64,000 nt of DNA from Mycobacterium sp. (GCA_018882965.1 VEQY01000007.1:1-64000); one strand, 5' to 3'. Shown: positions 6,728 through 16,491, numbered from the stretch's first letter. Notes: a model not told the origin generated them from the letters alone. Made by a program: numbers and translations.

Positions 6728-8257
6728 ATGACGGCCGTGGGGTTGTGCCATCACCTGATGCTGATCGGCGGCCGGGACGTCGACTCGTCGAGCCGCTTTG
6801 AAATCATCGATCCCGGTGACGAGACCGTGGTCGCCACCGTAGCCAAGGGCGATGCCAGCCACATCGACGCCGCCGTGGCCGCCGCCAAGGCCGCTTTCGA
6901 GGCCGGCGAATGGTCAAGGAGTACGCCGCAGGAGCGCGCAGCGGTCATGCGCCGGATCGCGGCTGCGGCCAACGACGTGGCAGATGAACTCGTCGAACTG
7001 GAGTTATCGGCCAACGGGGCGACGGTGCGCCAGGCCACGGGTTTCCACATCGGCTACGCACTCGCTCACTTCAGCTACTTCGCCGATCTCGCCGAAACCT
7101 ACGCCTGGCAGCGACCCGCCCCGATCGCCACGTTTCCGGCACTCGGCCAGAGCGTGGTCCACCGCGAGCCGATCGGAGTCGTCGGCGCGATCGCGCCATG
7201 GAACTTCCCACTGCTGCTGACGCTGTGGAAGGTCGGTCCGGCGCTGGCGGCTGGCAACAGCGTGGTGGTCAAGCCCGACGAGCACACTCCGCTCTCCATC
7301 CTGGAGTTCGCGCGCATCGCCGAACGCAACGGCCTGCCGCCCGGTGTTCTCAACGTGGTGCCGGGAGACGGGCCGGAGGCGGGTGCGCGGCTGGCCAGCC
7401 ACCCCGACGTCGGCAAGATCGCCTTCACCGGGTCGACAGCCGTCGGCCGCGAGATCATGAGGCTGGCGTCGGGCACCGTCAAACAGGTCACCCTCGAACT
7501 CGGGGGCAAAGGCCCCTCGATCGTGCTCGACGATGCCGATCTGGATATGGCTGCCGACGGTGTGCTCTACGGCTGCTTCATCTACTCCGGCCAGGTTTGT
7601 GAATCAGGTACCAGGGCTCTGGTTCCGGCCGAGTTGCACGATGACTTCGTCGACCGTCTCATCCGGCGGGCCGCCACCATCCAGCTCGGCCCGACCCGGG
7701 ACTGGGATACCGATATGGGACCGGTGATCGACGCCCGTCAGCAGGATCGCATCATCGACTACATCCGCGGCGCAGAGGCGGACGGCGCCCGAGTCGTTCT
7801 CGGTGGAAACCCACTGCCAGGCCCCGGGTACTGGGTCGAACCCACCATTCTGACCGGGGTCACCAATGACATGCGTATCGCCCGCGAGGAGGTCTTCGGT
7901 CCGGTACTGGTGGTCATCCCGTACAAGGGCGACGCCGAAGCGGTCGCCATCGCCAACGACAGTGACTACGGTCTGGCAGCCAGTATCTGGAGTTCCGACA
8001 ACGGTAGGGCCCTGCAGGTCGCCGAGCGGATTCAAGCCGGCAGCGTGTGGATCAACGACGCCCATCAGATCAACTGCCAGGTGCCCTTCGGCGGGTACAA
8101 GCAGAGCGGCGTCGGCAGGGAACTCGGACCCGACGCCCTAGACGCCTATACCGAGGTGAAAACCGTTCACCTGGATCTTTCGGGTGGGCGTGACGCCAAG
8201 CCCTACGACATTTTGCTCAGCCACGCCGACGAGGGCGAGAGAGGGGAACCACTGTGA
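6728..8257 (+). CDS. NAD(P)-dependent aldehyde dehydrogenase
   Basis: 509 aa, normal for the family. PWNFPLLLTLWK near 158 and FTGSTAVGRE near 233 bind the cofactor. The general base is E257 in VTLELGGKG and the nucleophile is C291 in SGQVCESGTR. The C-terminal part has EEVFGPVLVV and FGGYKQSGVGRELG. It oxidises an aldehyde to the acid, and is well placed to take the product of the preceding alcohol dehydrogenase. The stop overlaps the P450 start by 4 nt (GTGA). Substrate not deducible. Confidence 0.9.
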   Translation: MTAVGLCHHLMLIGGRDVDSSSRFEIIDPGDETVVATVAKGDASHIDAAVAAAKAAFEAGEWSRSTPQERAAVMRRIAAAANDVADELVELELSANGATVRQATGFHIGYALAHFSYFADLAETYAWQRPAPIATFPALGQSVVHREPIGVVGAIAPWNFPLLLTLWKVGPALAAGNSVVVKPDEHTPLSILEFARIAERNGLPPGVLNVVPGDGPEAGARLASHPDVGKIAFTGSTAVGREIMRLASGTVKQVTLELGGKGPSIVLDDADLDMAADGVLYGCFIYSGQVCESGTRALVPAELHDDFVDRLIRRAATIQLGPTRDWDTDMGPVIDARQQDRIIDYIRGAEADGARVVLGGNPLPGPGYWVEPTILTGVTNDMRIAREEVFGPVLVVIPYKGDAEAVAIANDSDYGLAASIWSSDNGRALQVAERIQAGSVWINDAHQINCQVPFGGYKQSGVGRELGPDALDAYTEVKTVHLDLSGGRDAKPYDILLSHADEGERGEPL

Positions 8258-9624
8258 CAACTTTCGAGGACGCCGATCTTTCTTTCGACGACGACAGCGA
8301 CGTCGATATGGCCCCGACCAACGACGTGGCGGCCGGGCGGCCCTATGACGTGCTCAACGTCTCCAGCGACGCCTTCTGGGACCTCGACCTACCAGAACGC
8401 GAGCCCATATTCGCCGAGTTGCGCCGAGACCGCCCGGTCACCTGGCAGCCGCCGATCGAGACCGCGGTCGTTCCCGACCCCGATGACCCTGGCTTCTGGG
8501 CCGTGGTGCGCCACAAGGACATCGTCGAGATCAGCCAGAAGTCGGACGTGTTCGTGTCCCGATACGGTGTCATGTTCGACACCTTGCCGCCGGTGTTCCT
8601 GGAGATGGCCATGTCCTTCCTGGCGATGGACAACCCCCAGCACCAGAAGGTCCGCCGGCTGGTCAGCAGCGCCTTCACCGCGCGCCAGATTCAGCGAATC
8701 GAGCACGACATCGCATCCCGCGCACAGCGGATCGTTCAGGCGGCGAGAGAGAAGGCCGCCGACGGCGAAGCGATCGACTTCGTAGCGGACATCTCCAAGC
8801 ATCTGCCGGTCGAGCTGTTCGGTGACATGTTCGGGATCCCCGACGACCTGCGTGCCGCCTACTCTCACGCCGCGGACGAAACCCAGGCATGGGCCGACCC
8901 CGAGCTGCTGGCGGGCCGCGATGCCGCCGAGGTGCAGGTCGAAGCGGCACTGGTGATTCATGACCTGACCGAGGAACTCATTGCCGAGCGCCGCAAGAAT
9001 CCCACCGAAGACCTGCTGACCAGTCTCGTGCAGGCCGAGGTCGATGGTGAGCGGCTCTCTGAGTTCGAGATCGGTGCAACGATGGTGCTGACCGCCGTCG
9101 CCGCCACCGACACCACCCGGCACACTTCCAGTTTCGCTGCCAAGGCACTCAACGACTTTCCCGAGCAACGAGCCTGGCTGTGGGAGGACTTCGACGGCCG
9201 TATCGGAAAGTCTGTCGAGGAATTCCTGCGGTGGGGATCGGTTGTCCAGAACTTCCGGCGCACCTGCGTCACCGAATACGAACTGGGCGGCCAGACGATC
9301 CTGCCGGGTGACAAGGTCGTGATGATGTACTCGTCGGGCAACCGGGACGAGACGGTCTTCGACAATCCCAACGACTTCATCCTGTCCCGGGAGCGCAATC
9401 CGCACATCGCCTTCGGCGGGGGCGGAATCCACTTCTGCCTCGGTAGCCAGCTCGCGCGGACCATGCTCAAGACGCTGTTTCGGGAACTCCACGACCAGAT
9501 GCCCAATTTCAGCACCGGTGATCCGCTCCTGGTGCGCACCAACTTCATTCGAGGTGTGGTGACTATGCCGTTCGATCCGGGGCCGTTCGATCCGGGGCCG
9601 TTCGATCCGGGGCCCAGATCGTGA
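8254..9624 (+). CDS. Cytochrome P450
   Basis: 456 aa. The I-helix is AVAATDTTRHT with the acid-threonine pair D286-T287. The ExxR motif is EEFLR (E323-R326). The heme loop is FGGGGIHFCLGSQLAR with axial C395. A histidine-proximal MDNPQHQKVRRL (C-helix) is also seen. Soluble bacterial class with no membrane anchor. The C-terminus ends in three PFDPG units encoded by a 15-nt perfect tandem repeat, which is unusual. It overlaps the ferredoxin gene by 4 nt, so its redox partner is supplied in the operon. Given SCP2 and Mce neighbours, a sterol or long-chain lipid substrate is plausible but not shown. Confidence 0.9.
   Translation: MTTFEDADLSFDDDSDVDMAPTNDVAAGRPYDVLNVSSDAFWDLDLPEREPIFAELRRDRPVTWQPPIETAVVPDPDDPGFWAVVRHKDIVEISQKSDVFVSRYGVMFDTLPPVFLEMAMSFLAMDNPQHQKVRRLVSSAFTARQIQRIEHDIASRAQRIVQAAREKAADGEAIDFVADISKHLPVELFGDMFGIPDDLRAAYSHAADETQAWADPELLAGRDAAEVQVEAALVIHDLTEELIAERRKNPTEDLLTSLVQAEVDGERLSEFEIGATMVLTAVAATDTTRHTSSFAAKALNDFPEQRAWLWEDFDGRIGKSVEEFLRWGSVVQNFRRTCVTEYELGGQTILPGDKVVMMYSSGNRDETVFDNPNDFILSRERNPHIAFGGGGIHFCLGSQLARTMLKTLFRELHDQMPNFSTGDPLLVRTNFIRGVVTMPFDPGPFDPGPFDPGPRS
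9568..9612 (+). repeat. 15-nt repeat x3 in the P450 C-terminus
   Basis: CCGTTCGATCCGGGG occurs three times head to tail without a mismatch, in frame, encoding PFDPG three times just before the stop. Confidence 0.95.
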
Positions 9625-9827
9625 GCGCCTGTCGGGTGTTCTTCGACTCCAGCCGCTGCTCCAGCATCGGTCTGTGCGAAGCCGCCCTGCCCGACGTCTT
9701 CCGGATCGACGACGACGGCCTGACGCGATTACTGGAATCCGAGGTTCCTATCGAGCGGGCCCATGAAGTCGAGCAGGCGGTTCTGAATTGCCCGACCCGG
9801 TCACTGTCATTCGAGATCGTCGACTGA
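9621..9827 (+). CDS. Small ferredoxin (P450 redox partner type)
   Basis: 68 aa from a GTG overlapping the P450 stop. It has RCSSIGLCE, then a VFRIDDDG strand, then NCPTRSL. This is the C-x5-C ... CP pattern of mycobacterial [3Fe-4S]/[4Fe-4S] ferredoxins that serve P450s. The position usually held by a fourth Cys or a His is Ile here, so a [3Fe-4S] cluster is the more likely form. Gene overlap and order make it the electron donor for the adjacent P450. Confidence 0.85.
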   Translation: MSACRVFFDSSRCSSIGLCEAALPDVFRIDDDGLTRLLESEVPIERAHEVEQAVLNCPTRSLSFEIVD

Positions 9828-9834
9828 TCAAGCC

Positions 9835-10656
9835 ATGGAAACGGGCCAGGCGATATCGCCATTGACGTCAACAACGGTCTCTGGCCTGACGTGGGCGCGC
9901 CCGATCGCGAAACCACTGCGTGGTTTGGGCAGCTTCATCGGGATGTCGCTCGACGTCCTGGTCGGGATCTTCACCACCAAGCTGGCGTGGCAGGAGTACC
10001 TGGCTCAATCGTGGTTCGTAGCCCGGGTGTCACTGCTGCCCGCGGTGCTGATGATGATCCCCTACGCGCTGATCAATACCTTCATCTTCAACATCCTGCT
10101 GGGCGAGTTCGGTGCGGCGGACTTCTCCGGGGCGGGCGCGGCATTCTTCAATGTCAACCAGATCGGCCCGCTGGTAACGGTGCTGGTGACCGCCGGCGCC
10201 AGCGCTACCGCGATGTGCGCCGATCTGGGGGCCCGCACCATCCGCGAGGAACTCGACGCGCAGCGCGTGATGGGAATCAATCCGATCCAGTCCCTGGTCA
10301 TTCCGCGTGTCCTGGCCGCGACAACAGTGTCGGTCGCGCTGATGGGTGTAGTGGTTCTCGTCGGGATGGTCGCGTCGTTCTTTTTCTGCACCTACTTCCT
10401 TCACGTGTCGGCGGGTGCCTTCGTGGCCGGCATGACGGTGGTAACCGGACTCGGTGACGTAGTCGTCTCGCTGGTAAAAGCCTTTCTCTTCGGGCTGGGG
10501 GCGGGGCTGATCGCCTGCTACAAGGGAATCTCAGTGGGAGGCGGCCCGGCCGGGGTGGGCAACGCTGTGAATGAGACCGTGGTGTTCGCGTTCATGGTGC
10601 TGTTCACCATCAACATCATCGTGACCGCTGTCGGCGTGCAGTTCACGTTGAAGTGA
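9835..10656 (+). CDS. yrbEA: YrbEA, MlaE-type permease of the Mce transporter
   Basis: 273 aa with five to six hydrophobic segments and the MlaE/YrbE core: LGARTIREELDAQRVMGINP, the conserved EQ-loop-like segment that contacts the ATPase, and LVIPRVLAATTVSVALMG. The C-terminal CYKGISVGGGPAGVGNAVNE is characteristic. With YrbEB it should form the membrane channel of an Mce lipid importer, energised by an MceG ATPase not encoded in this window. It follows the ferredoxin by 7 nt. Confidence 0.92.
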   Translation: METGQAISPLTSTTVSGLTWARPIAKPLRGLGSFIGMSLDVLVGIFTTKLAWQEYLAQSWFVARVSLLPAVLMMIPYALINTFIFNILLGEFGAADFSGAGAAFFNVNQIGPLVTVLVTAGASATAMCADLGARTIREELDAQRVMGINPIQSLVIPRVLAATTVSVALMGVVVLVGMVASFFFCTYFLHVSAGAFVAGMTVVTGLGDVVVSLVKAFLFGLGAGLIACYKGISVGGGPAGVGNAVNETVVFAFMVLFTINIIVTAVGVQFTLK

Positions 10657-10670
10657 CGGAACCCCTATGA
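10653..10670 (+). other. Five-codon coupling ORF between yrbEA and yrbEB
   Basis: GTG ACG GAA CCC CTA TGA. The GTG overlaps the yrbEA stop (GTGA) and its own TGA overlaps the yrbEB start (ATGA), forming a chain of two 4-nt overlaps. Confidence 0.4.
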
Positions 10671-11527
10671 CAGATATCGTCTCCCCGCCGTCTGACCGCA
10701 CCACACGGTCCTCAAAGGTCGGGCGCAAGCTTGCCGCCGGTTGGAATCGGATCGGGGAACAAACCCGCTTTTATTTCCTGACGCTGGCTGCGATTCCCGA
10801 CGCTGCGATCAATTACCGGTCCGAGGTCTTGCGCCTGATCGCGCAGATGGGTTTGGGTGCTGGGGCGCTGGCCGCGGTCGGAGGAACGGTGGTGATCGTG
10901 GGCTTCATGACGGTCACGACCGGTGCTGTGGTGGCAGCCCAGGGATACACCCAGTTCCAGTCGGTCGGGGTGGAGGCGTTCACCGGGTTTGCATCCGCCT
11001 TCTTCATCCCGCGCCTCATTGTTCCGGGCACCGCCCAGGTCACCCTCACTGCCACGGTCGGGGCTGGGGCCACGGCGCAGATGGGCGCGATGCGGATCAA
11101 CGAAGAGGTCGACGCACTCGAGGTGATCGGAATCCGCAGTGTGGCCTATCTGGCGGCGACGCGCGTCCTCGCGGGGACAATAGTGGTGATTCCGCTCTAT
11201 GCGGTGGCACTCATGATGGGTTTCCTGGCCGCGCGGGTCGGGACCACCGTTGTTTACGGTCAGGCATCCGGTGTCTACGACCACTACTTCAATACCTTCC
11301 TGAGCACCTCCGATCTGGTGTGGTCGTTCGTCCAGACGATCTCGATGATCGTTGTCGTCATGTTGATCTGTACCTACTACGGATTCACCGCCTCCGGCGG
11401 GCCTGCCGGGGTGGGCGAGGCGGTCGGTCGCGCGGTCCGCGCATCCATGGTCGTCGGCGCCCTGGTGCTCGTGGCGGTCACACTGGCGGTGTACGGGCAG
11501 TCGGGTAACTTCCGCCTGGCGGGCTGA
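10667..11527 (+). CDS. yrbEB: YrbEB, MlaE-type permease of the Mce transporter
   Basis: 286 aa, paralogous to the preceding permease. It has a hydrophilic N-terminus, hydrophobic segments, GAGATAQMGAMRINEEVDAL (the coupling loop), IRSVAYLAATRVLAG and a C-terminal GFTASGGPAGVGEAVGRAV. It forms the heterodimeric permease with YrbEA. The 10-nt gap from yrbEA is bridged by a five-codon ORF with 4-nt overlaps at both ends. Confidence 0.92.
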   Translation: MTDIVSPPSDRTTRSSKVGRKLAAGWNRIGEQTRFYFLTLAAIPDAAINYRSEVLRLIAQMGLGAGALAAVGGTVVIVGFMTVTTGAVVAAQGYTQFQSVGVEAFTGFASAFFIPRLIVPGTAQVTLTATVGAGATAQMGAMRINEEVDALEVIGIRSVAYLAATRVLAGTIVVIPLYAVALMMGFLAARVGTTVVYGQASGVYDHYFNTFLSTSDLVWSFVQTISMIVVVMLICTYYGFTASGGPAGVGEAVGRAVRASMVVGALVLVAVTLAVYGQSGNFRLAG

Positions 11528-11529
11528 CG

Positions 11530-12867
11530 ATGACTCGCAAGCGGGATCAGAGGATTCCCACCGCTGTATGGCCGCTCTTCCTGATAGCCGTCGTGGTCAT
11601 GCTGGTCCTCGTGACGGTGGTGTCGTTCGCCGGGACCTTTCGGTCGGTCGTGCCGGTGACTCTGTCATCGGATCGCTCGGGTCTGGTCTTGGAGAACGGC
11701 GCGCGGGTCAAACTGCGCGGGGTGGACGTCGGTCGGGTCAGCCAAATCGGCGGTGACCGCCGGCAAGCGCGTATCGATCTGGAAATAGATTCCGATCAGA
11801 TTCGCTATATCCCGGCCAATGTGGCCGCCCGGATCAATGTCACCACTGTGTTCGGCGCGAAATTCGTCGATCTCGTCTACCCGGAGAATCCACTTCCCGA
11901 GCGACTGGCCGCGGGTGCAGTGTTGCGCTCGACGAATGTCACGACCGAGGTGAACACGGTCTTCGAGAATGTCGTCGATCTCCTCGAGGTGATCGACCCG
12001 ATGAAGCTCAATGCGGTGCTCGCGGCCGTCGCCGAGGCGGTGCGCGGTCGAGGAGAACAGATCGGCCGGGCGACGACTGACCTCAATCAGGTGTTGATTG
12101 CGCTTAACGCCCGCGCTGGGGTCTTCCGAGAGGACGTCCGCGCTCTGAAGGGAGTCGCCGAGACCTATGACGCGGCCGCCGCGGACATCGTGGCGATCCT
12201 GGACTCGGCGGCCACCACCAGTGAAACGATCACCGAGAACCAGGGTGTGCTCAATGATGTTCTTCTCGGGGCGATCGGGTTGTCGGAGTCAGGGACGACC
12301 TTGCTGGCCGGAAACAGGGAAAATCTGATCACCGCAGTCAACAATCTTGAGCCGACCACCAGGCTGCTGAATACCTATAGCCCCTCCTATACCTGCATGC
12401 TGCAAGGCGCCCAGTGGATCATCGACAAGAGTGGCTCGGTCTTCGGCGGTGATGGTCGTACGTTCGTCACGGACGTCACGCTGCTGCCCGGCAACGATCC
12501 GTACATGTATCCCGACAATCTCCCCATTGTGGCGGCCAAAGGAGGACCGGGAGGCAAGCCCGGGTGCGGTTCGCTGCCTGACGCGACGAAGAACTTCCCG
12601 GTGCGTCAGCTGATCACCAACTCCGGGTGGGGGACCGGTGTGGATATCCGGCCCAATCCGGGCATCGGTCACCCGTGCTGGGCGGACTACTTCCCGGTCA
12701 CTCGGGCGGTGCCCGAGCAGCCGAGTATCCGCCAGTGCATTCCTGGGCCGGCCGTCGGCCCGGAACCGTACCTCGGCGCTCCGCCGTACGGCGCCGCGCT
12801 GTACGGACCGGGAGGTCAGCCGCTGTGGCCGGGCGTTCCTCCGGCCGATCCCGGGTCCCCGCCGTGA
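11530..12867 (+). CDS. mceA: MceA family lipid-binding protein
   Basis: 445 aa. A cytoplasmic basic N-terminus and a single transmembrane helix (residues 12-33) precede the MCE/MlaD domain (about 38-120), with the typical LENGARVKLRGVDVGRVSQI and later FGAKFVDLVYP. A long helical segment follows, then a Gly/Pro-rich tail with GAPPYGAALYGPGG. Mce proteins build a periplasmic hexameric tube that shuttles lipids to YrbE. First of six mce genes; overlaps mceB by 4 nt. Confidence 0.92.
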   Translation: MTRKRDQRIPTAVWPLFLIAVVVMLVLVTVVSFAGTFRSVVPVTLSSDRSGLVLENGARVKLRGVDVGRVSQIGGDRRQARIDLEIDSDQIRYIPANVAARINVTTVFGAKFVDLVYPENPLPERLAAGAVLRSTNVTTEVNTVFENVVDLLEVIDPMKLNAVLAAVAEAVRGRGEQIGRATTDLNQVLIALNARAGVFREDVRALKGVAETYDAAAADIVAILDSAATTSETITENQGVLNDVLLGAIGLSESGTTLLAGNRENLITAVNNLEPTTRLLNTYSPSYTCMLQGAQWIIDKSGSVFGGDGRTFVTDVTLLPGNDPYMYPDNLPIVAAKGGPGGKPGCGSLPDATKNFPVRQLITNSGWGTGVDIRPNPGIGHPCWADYFPVTRAVPEQPSIRQCIPGPAVGPEPYLGAPPYGAALYGPGGQPLWPGVPPADPGSPP

Positions 12868-13895
12868 ACGCCGCGCTGAGGGGCGTCATCTGGCGGCTGG
12901 CTTTGTTCGTGGCGATGTGCGCGCTGGCCTTGTTCGTCACCGTCGTGGTGTTCGGGCAGTCGCGATTCGAGACCGGGGCGAAAGACTACAACGCACTCTT
13001 CAGCGATGTATCCGGTCTTCGCGAGGGCAACATGGTCCGGTTGGCCGGCGTCGAGGTCGGCAAGGTCACGCGGATCGTGGTCAACTCCGATGCGACGGTC
13101 GGTGTCGCGTTCAACGCCGCCCCCTCGGTCGTTCTCACCGGGGGCACACGTGCGGAGATCCGCTACGACGACCTCATCGGCGGCCGGTATCTCGCCCTGG
13201 TGGTCGGGCCTGGCGACTCGGATGTTCTCGGTGCCGGCCAGACCATCCCGCTGGAGCGCACTCAGCCCGCACTCGACTTGGACTCCGTCACCGGGGGCTT
13301 CCGTCCGCTGTTCCGCGCCCTGGATCCAGAACAGGTCAACGACCTCAGCGGCCAGTTGATGCGGGCGCTTCAAGGGGAGGGGCCGACCATCGGTGCGTTT
13401 CTTCAGCAGGCAGCCGTGGTCACCAACACCCTGGCCGATCGCGATCTGCTGATCGGCCAGGTGGTCGACAACCTCAACGTGGTACTCGGATCGCTGGGTG
13501 ATCAGAGCGATCAACTGGATAAGGCGGTGAGCTCCCTGTCGGAACTGGTCGGCGGCCTGGCTGAACGCAAGACGGAGATCTCCAACGCCGTGGCCTACGC
13601 CAACGCCGCGGCCCGATCCCTCGCTGACTTACTGACGCAGTCCAGGGAGCCGGCCCGCACGGTGATAGCCGAAACGGACCGGGTTTCGGCCGCAGTGCTC
13701 GACCAACGCGAATACTTCGATGAGATTCTCAACTCTCTGCCGGATAAGTACCGGATGCTCGGGCGGCAGGGCATCTACGGCGACTACTTCAGTTTCTACT
13801 TCTGTGACGTGGTGCTGAAACTCAACGGTAAGGGCGGGCAGCCTGTCTTCGTCAAGGTGGCAGGTCAAGACACTGGGCGGTGCGCGCCGAAATGA
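12864..13895 (+). CDS. mceB: MceB family protein
   Basis: 343 aa from the GTG at 12864 that overlaps the mceA stop. The frame is open further upstream but that part is the shadow of mceA. A transmembrane helix at residues 9-30 is followed by the MCE domain with LREGNMVRLAGVEVGKVTRI and YDDLIGGRYLAL. A helical stretch and a short Cys-containing C-terminus (FYFCDVVLKL) complete it, as is typical for MceB. Confidence 0.92.
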   Translation: MNAALRGVIWRLALFVAMCALALFVTVVVFGQSRFETGAKDYNALFSDVSGLREGNMVRLAGVEVGKVTRIVVNSDATVGVAFNAAPSVVLTGGTRAEIRYDDLIGGRYLALVVGPGDSDVLGAGQTIPLERTQPALDLDSVTGGFRPLFRALDPEQVNDLSGQLMRALQGEGPTIGAFLQQAAVVTNTLADRDLLIGQVVDNLNVVLGSLGDQSDQLDKAVSSLSELVGGLAERKTEISNAVAYANAAARSLADLLTQSREPARTVIAETDRVSAAVLDQREYFDEILNSLPDKYRMLGRQGIYGDYFSFYFCDVVLKLNGKGGQPVFVKVAGQDTGRCAPK

Positions 13896-15220
13896 GGTCC
13901 TGGAAGTCTTTTTCCGAGCGTAATCCGATCGTTCTCGGAGCCGTCGGCGCAGCGGCCATCATCGCCATAGTCTTGGCTGCTCTGGGTAGTCAGAGGCTGC
14001 CGCTGATCAATCAGAACAAGTCCTACACCGGTTACTTCGCCGACGCCGGTGGGTTATTCACCGGTGCGATCGTCCAGGTCTCGGGTTACCCGGTCGGCAA
14101 GGTCACCGATATCGCACTTGACGAAACCGGGGTGCTGGTCAGCTTCGACGTCGCCAAGAACATCCGCCTCGGAGACCGCACCGAGGCCGCGATCCGCACC
14201 AAGGGGCTTCTGGGCACCAAGGAACTCGACATCATGCCCCGCGGAGAGGGCCAATTGACCGGCCCGATCCCGATGGAGCGCACGGTGTCGCCCTACCAGT
14301 TGCCCGACGCCCTGGGTGACCTGTCCACCACGATCAGCGGATTGAACACCGACCAGCTCTCCGACTCGCTGGCCACGCTGGCCCAGACGTTCTCCGATAC
14401 CCCACCTCAGATCCGGGACGCCTTGCGGGGGGTGACGAGATTCACCGAAACTCTCAATACGCGCGATGAGCAGTTGCGCAATTTGCTGGAGAAGGCGGCC
14501 AAGGCCACCGGTGTACTGGCCCGACGCACCGACGAGATCGTGGGTTTGGTGAAGGACACCAATGCGGTGTTGGAGCAGCTGCGAACCCAGAGTGCGGCAC
14601 TGGATGAGATCTCCTTCAGCATCTCGGCGCTGTCGGTCCAGCTCAAAGGCTTCATCGCCGAGAACCGCCAGCAACTCAAGCCCGCTCTGGACAAACTCAA
14701 CGGTGTCTTGGAGATCATCGACAACCGCAAGCAGCGTCTGCAGCAGGCGATCAAGGGACTGAATTCCTACGCGATGTCACTCGGTGAGACGCTCGCCTCG
14801 GGCCCGTTCTTCAAGGCCTATGTGGTGAACCTGCTGCCCGGTCAGTTTGTTCAGCCCTTCGTCGACGCGGCCTTCTCCGATCTCGGTCTTGACCCGGCGA
14901 CTCTCCTGCCGTCGCAGCTGACCGACCCGCCGGTCGGTCAGCAAGGAACCCCGCCGCTGCCGGTGCCCTACCCGCGCACCGGCCAGGGTGGTGAGCCTCG
15001 GTTGACACTTCCCGACGCCATCACCGGAAACCAGGATCCCAACCTGCCCTCCCAGTTCCCGGGGCGTTACCCCTACCGCCCCGAACCGCCGGCCCCGCCG
15101 CCGGGCGGGCCGCCGCCCGGGCCGCCGGCCCCGCCGCCCCCGGGCCAGGAGTCAACCCTCGAGCCGACCCCGTCACCGGTGGCGGTGCCCGCCGAGCAGC
15201 CACCCGGGGGTGCGTCGTGA
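13892..15220 (+). CDS. mceC: MceC family protein with Pro-rich tail
   Basis: 442 aa. The ATG at 13892 overlaps the mceB stop (ATGA); a GTG at 13880 is an in-frame alternative. A transmembrane helix at about 14-34 is followed by the MCE domain (GLFTGAIVQVSGYPVGKVTD, RTKGLLGTKELDIMP) and a long helical needle-like region. The last 80 residues are a Pro-rich disordered tail with PPAPPPGGPPPGPPAPPPPG, as seen in MceC and MceD proteins. Confidence 0.92.
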   Translation: MRSWKSFSERNPIVLGAVGAAAIIAIVLAALGSQRLPLINQNKSYTGYFADAGGLFTGAIVQVSGYPVGKVTDIALDETGVLVSFDVAKNIRLGDRTEAAIRTKGLLGTKELDIMPRGEGQLTGPIPMERTVSPYQLPDALGDLSTTISGLNTDQLSDSLATLAQTFSDTPPQIRDALRGVTRFTETLNTRDEQLRNLLEKAAKATGVLARRTDEIVGLVKDTNAVLEQLRTQSAALDEISFSISALSVQLKGFIAENRQQLKPALDKLNGVLEIIDNRKQRLQQAIKGLNSYAMSLGETLASGPFFKAYVVNLLPGQFVQPFVDAAFSDLGLDPATLLPSQLTDPPVGQQGTPPLPVPYPRTGQGGEPRLTLPDAITGNQDPNLPSQFPGRYPYRPEPPAPPPGGPPPGPPAPPPPGQESTLEPTPSPVAVPAEQPPGGAS

Positions 15221-16491
15221 CCAGATGGCTCCGCAGTCCGCGTGTATTTCTGGCGGTCAGCCTGATCGCGGTGTTGCTCGCCGGGATGTTCGTGACGCTC
15301 CGACTCGGCGAACGTGCCTCCAGAACCGAGGTAGTCGCCTACTTCGACAACACCAACGGGCTGTTCGCCGGTGATGACGTCCGAATCCGCGGTGTGCGGG
15401 TCGGACGGGTGATCACGATCGAGCCTCAGCCGCTCCGCGCCAAGGTCACGTTCTGGTTCGATCGCAGGCACAAGGTGCCCGCCGACGCCAAAGCTGTCAT
15501 CCTGTCGCCGCAGCTGGTGACCGGTCGGGCCATTCAGCTGACGCCGCCGTACTCCGGTGGTCCGACGATGACTGACGGCGCTGTCATCTCGCAGCAGCGC
15601 ACCGCCGTCCCGGTGGAGTGGGATGACATCCGCGCGCAACTCGAACGCCTCACCGATCTGCTCCAACCGACCAAGCCGGGCGGTGTCAGCACGCTGGGTG
15701 CCCTCATCAACACCGCCGCCGACAACTTACGCGGACAGGGTGGCAGCATTCGTGACACCGTTCTGCGGCTGTCACAGACGGTATCGGTGCTTTCCGACCA
15801 CCGACAGGATCTCTTCGGCACGATACGTAATCTCGCCACGCTGGTGTCGGCGTTGCGCGACAGCGGCGATCTGCTTGGTCAGCTCAACGTCAATCTCGCC
15901 GCCGTGTCTGCCCTTCTCGCCGACGACCCCGGAAAGGTCAGCCGTGCGATCGAGGATCTCAACGCGGTCGTGGGTGATGTAGGTGACTTTGTGGCTGAAA
16001 ACCGCGAGCCGATCGGCATCGCCTCCGACCGGCTGGCCTCGATCAGTGTCGCGGTGGCTGAAAGCCTCGATGACCTGAAGCAGACCTTGCACCTGGCACC
16101 GACGGTCGCGGCGAACTTCAACAACATCTACGAGCCCGCCAACGGCTCCCTCACCGGTGCGCTGCAGGTGAATAACTTCGCCAACCCGATTTCGTTCCTC
16201 TGCGGGGCGATTCAGGCCGCGTCACGACTGGGCGCCGAACAGGCGTCAAAGCTGTGCGTGCAGTATCTCGCGCCCATCGTGAAGAACCGCCAGTACAACT
16301 TCCCTCCTTTGGGCGAGAACCTGTTCGTCGGCGCGCAGGCCCGGCCCAACGAGGTCACCTACAGCGAAGAGTGGCTGCGGCCTGATTATGTTCCGCCTGC
16401 CGCAGATCCCGAACCAGTACCTGCGCCGGCAGTAAATACCGATCCGGCGGCCGGATTAGCCGGCCTGATGGCTCCGAACGGAGAAGGCTGA
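15217..16491 (+). CDS. mceD: MceD family protein
   Basis: 424 aa from a GTG overlapping mceC by 4 nt. N-terminal helix (residues 8-29), MCE domain with NGLFAGDDVRIRGVRVGRVI and ILSPQLVTGRAIQLTPPY, helical region, then CGAIQAASRLGAEQASKLC near the end, a conserved MceD feature. The C-terminus is Pro/Ala-rich. A subunit of the periplasmic lipid tunnel. Confidence 0.92.
   Translation: MTRWLRSPRVFLAVSLIAVLLAGMFVTLRLGERASRTEVVAYFDNTNGLFAGDDVRIRGVRVGRVITIEPQPLRAKVTFWFDRRHKVPADAKAVILSPQLVTGRAIQLTPPYSGGPTMTDGAVISQQRTAVPVEWDDIRAQLERLTDLLQPTKPGGVSTLGALINTAADNLRGQGGSIRDTVLRLSQTVSVLSDHRQDLFGTIRNLATLVSALRDSGDLLGQLNVNLAAVSALLADDPGKVSRAIEDLNAVVGDVGDFVAENREPIGIASDRLASISVAVAESLDDLKQTLHLAPTVAANFNNIYEPANGSLTGALQVNNFANPISFLCGAIQAASRLGAEQASKLCVQYLAPIVKNRQYNFPPLGENLFVGAQARPNEVTYSEEWLRPDYVPPAADPEPVPAPAVNTDPAAGLAGLMAPNGEG

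Noticed and set aside
12627..12863. 79-codon N-terminal extension of mceB
   Set aside because: Basic low-complexity shadow of mceA; the GTG at 12864 with GTGA overlap precedes the transmembrane helix.
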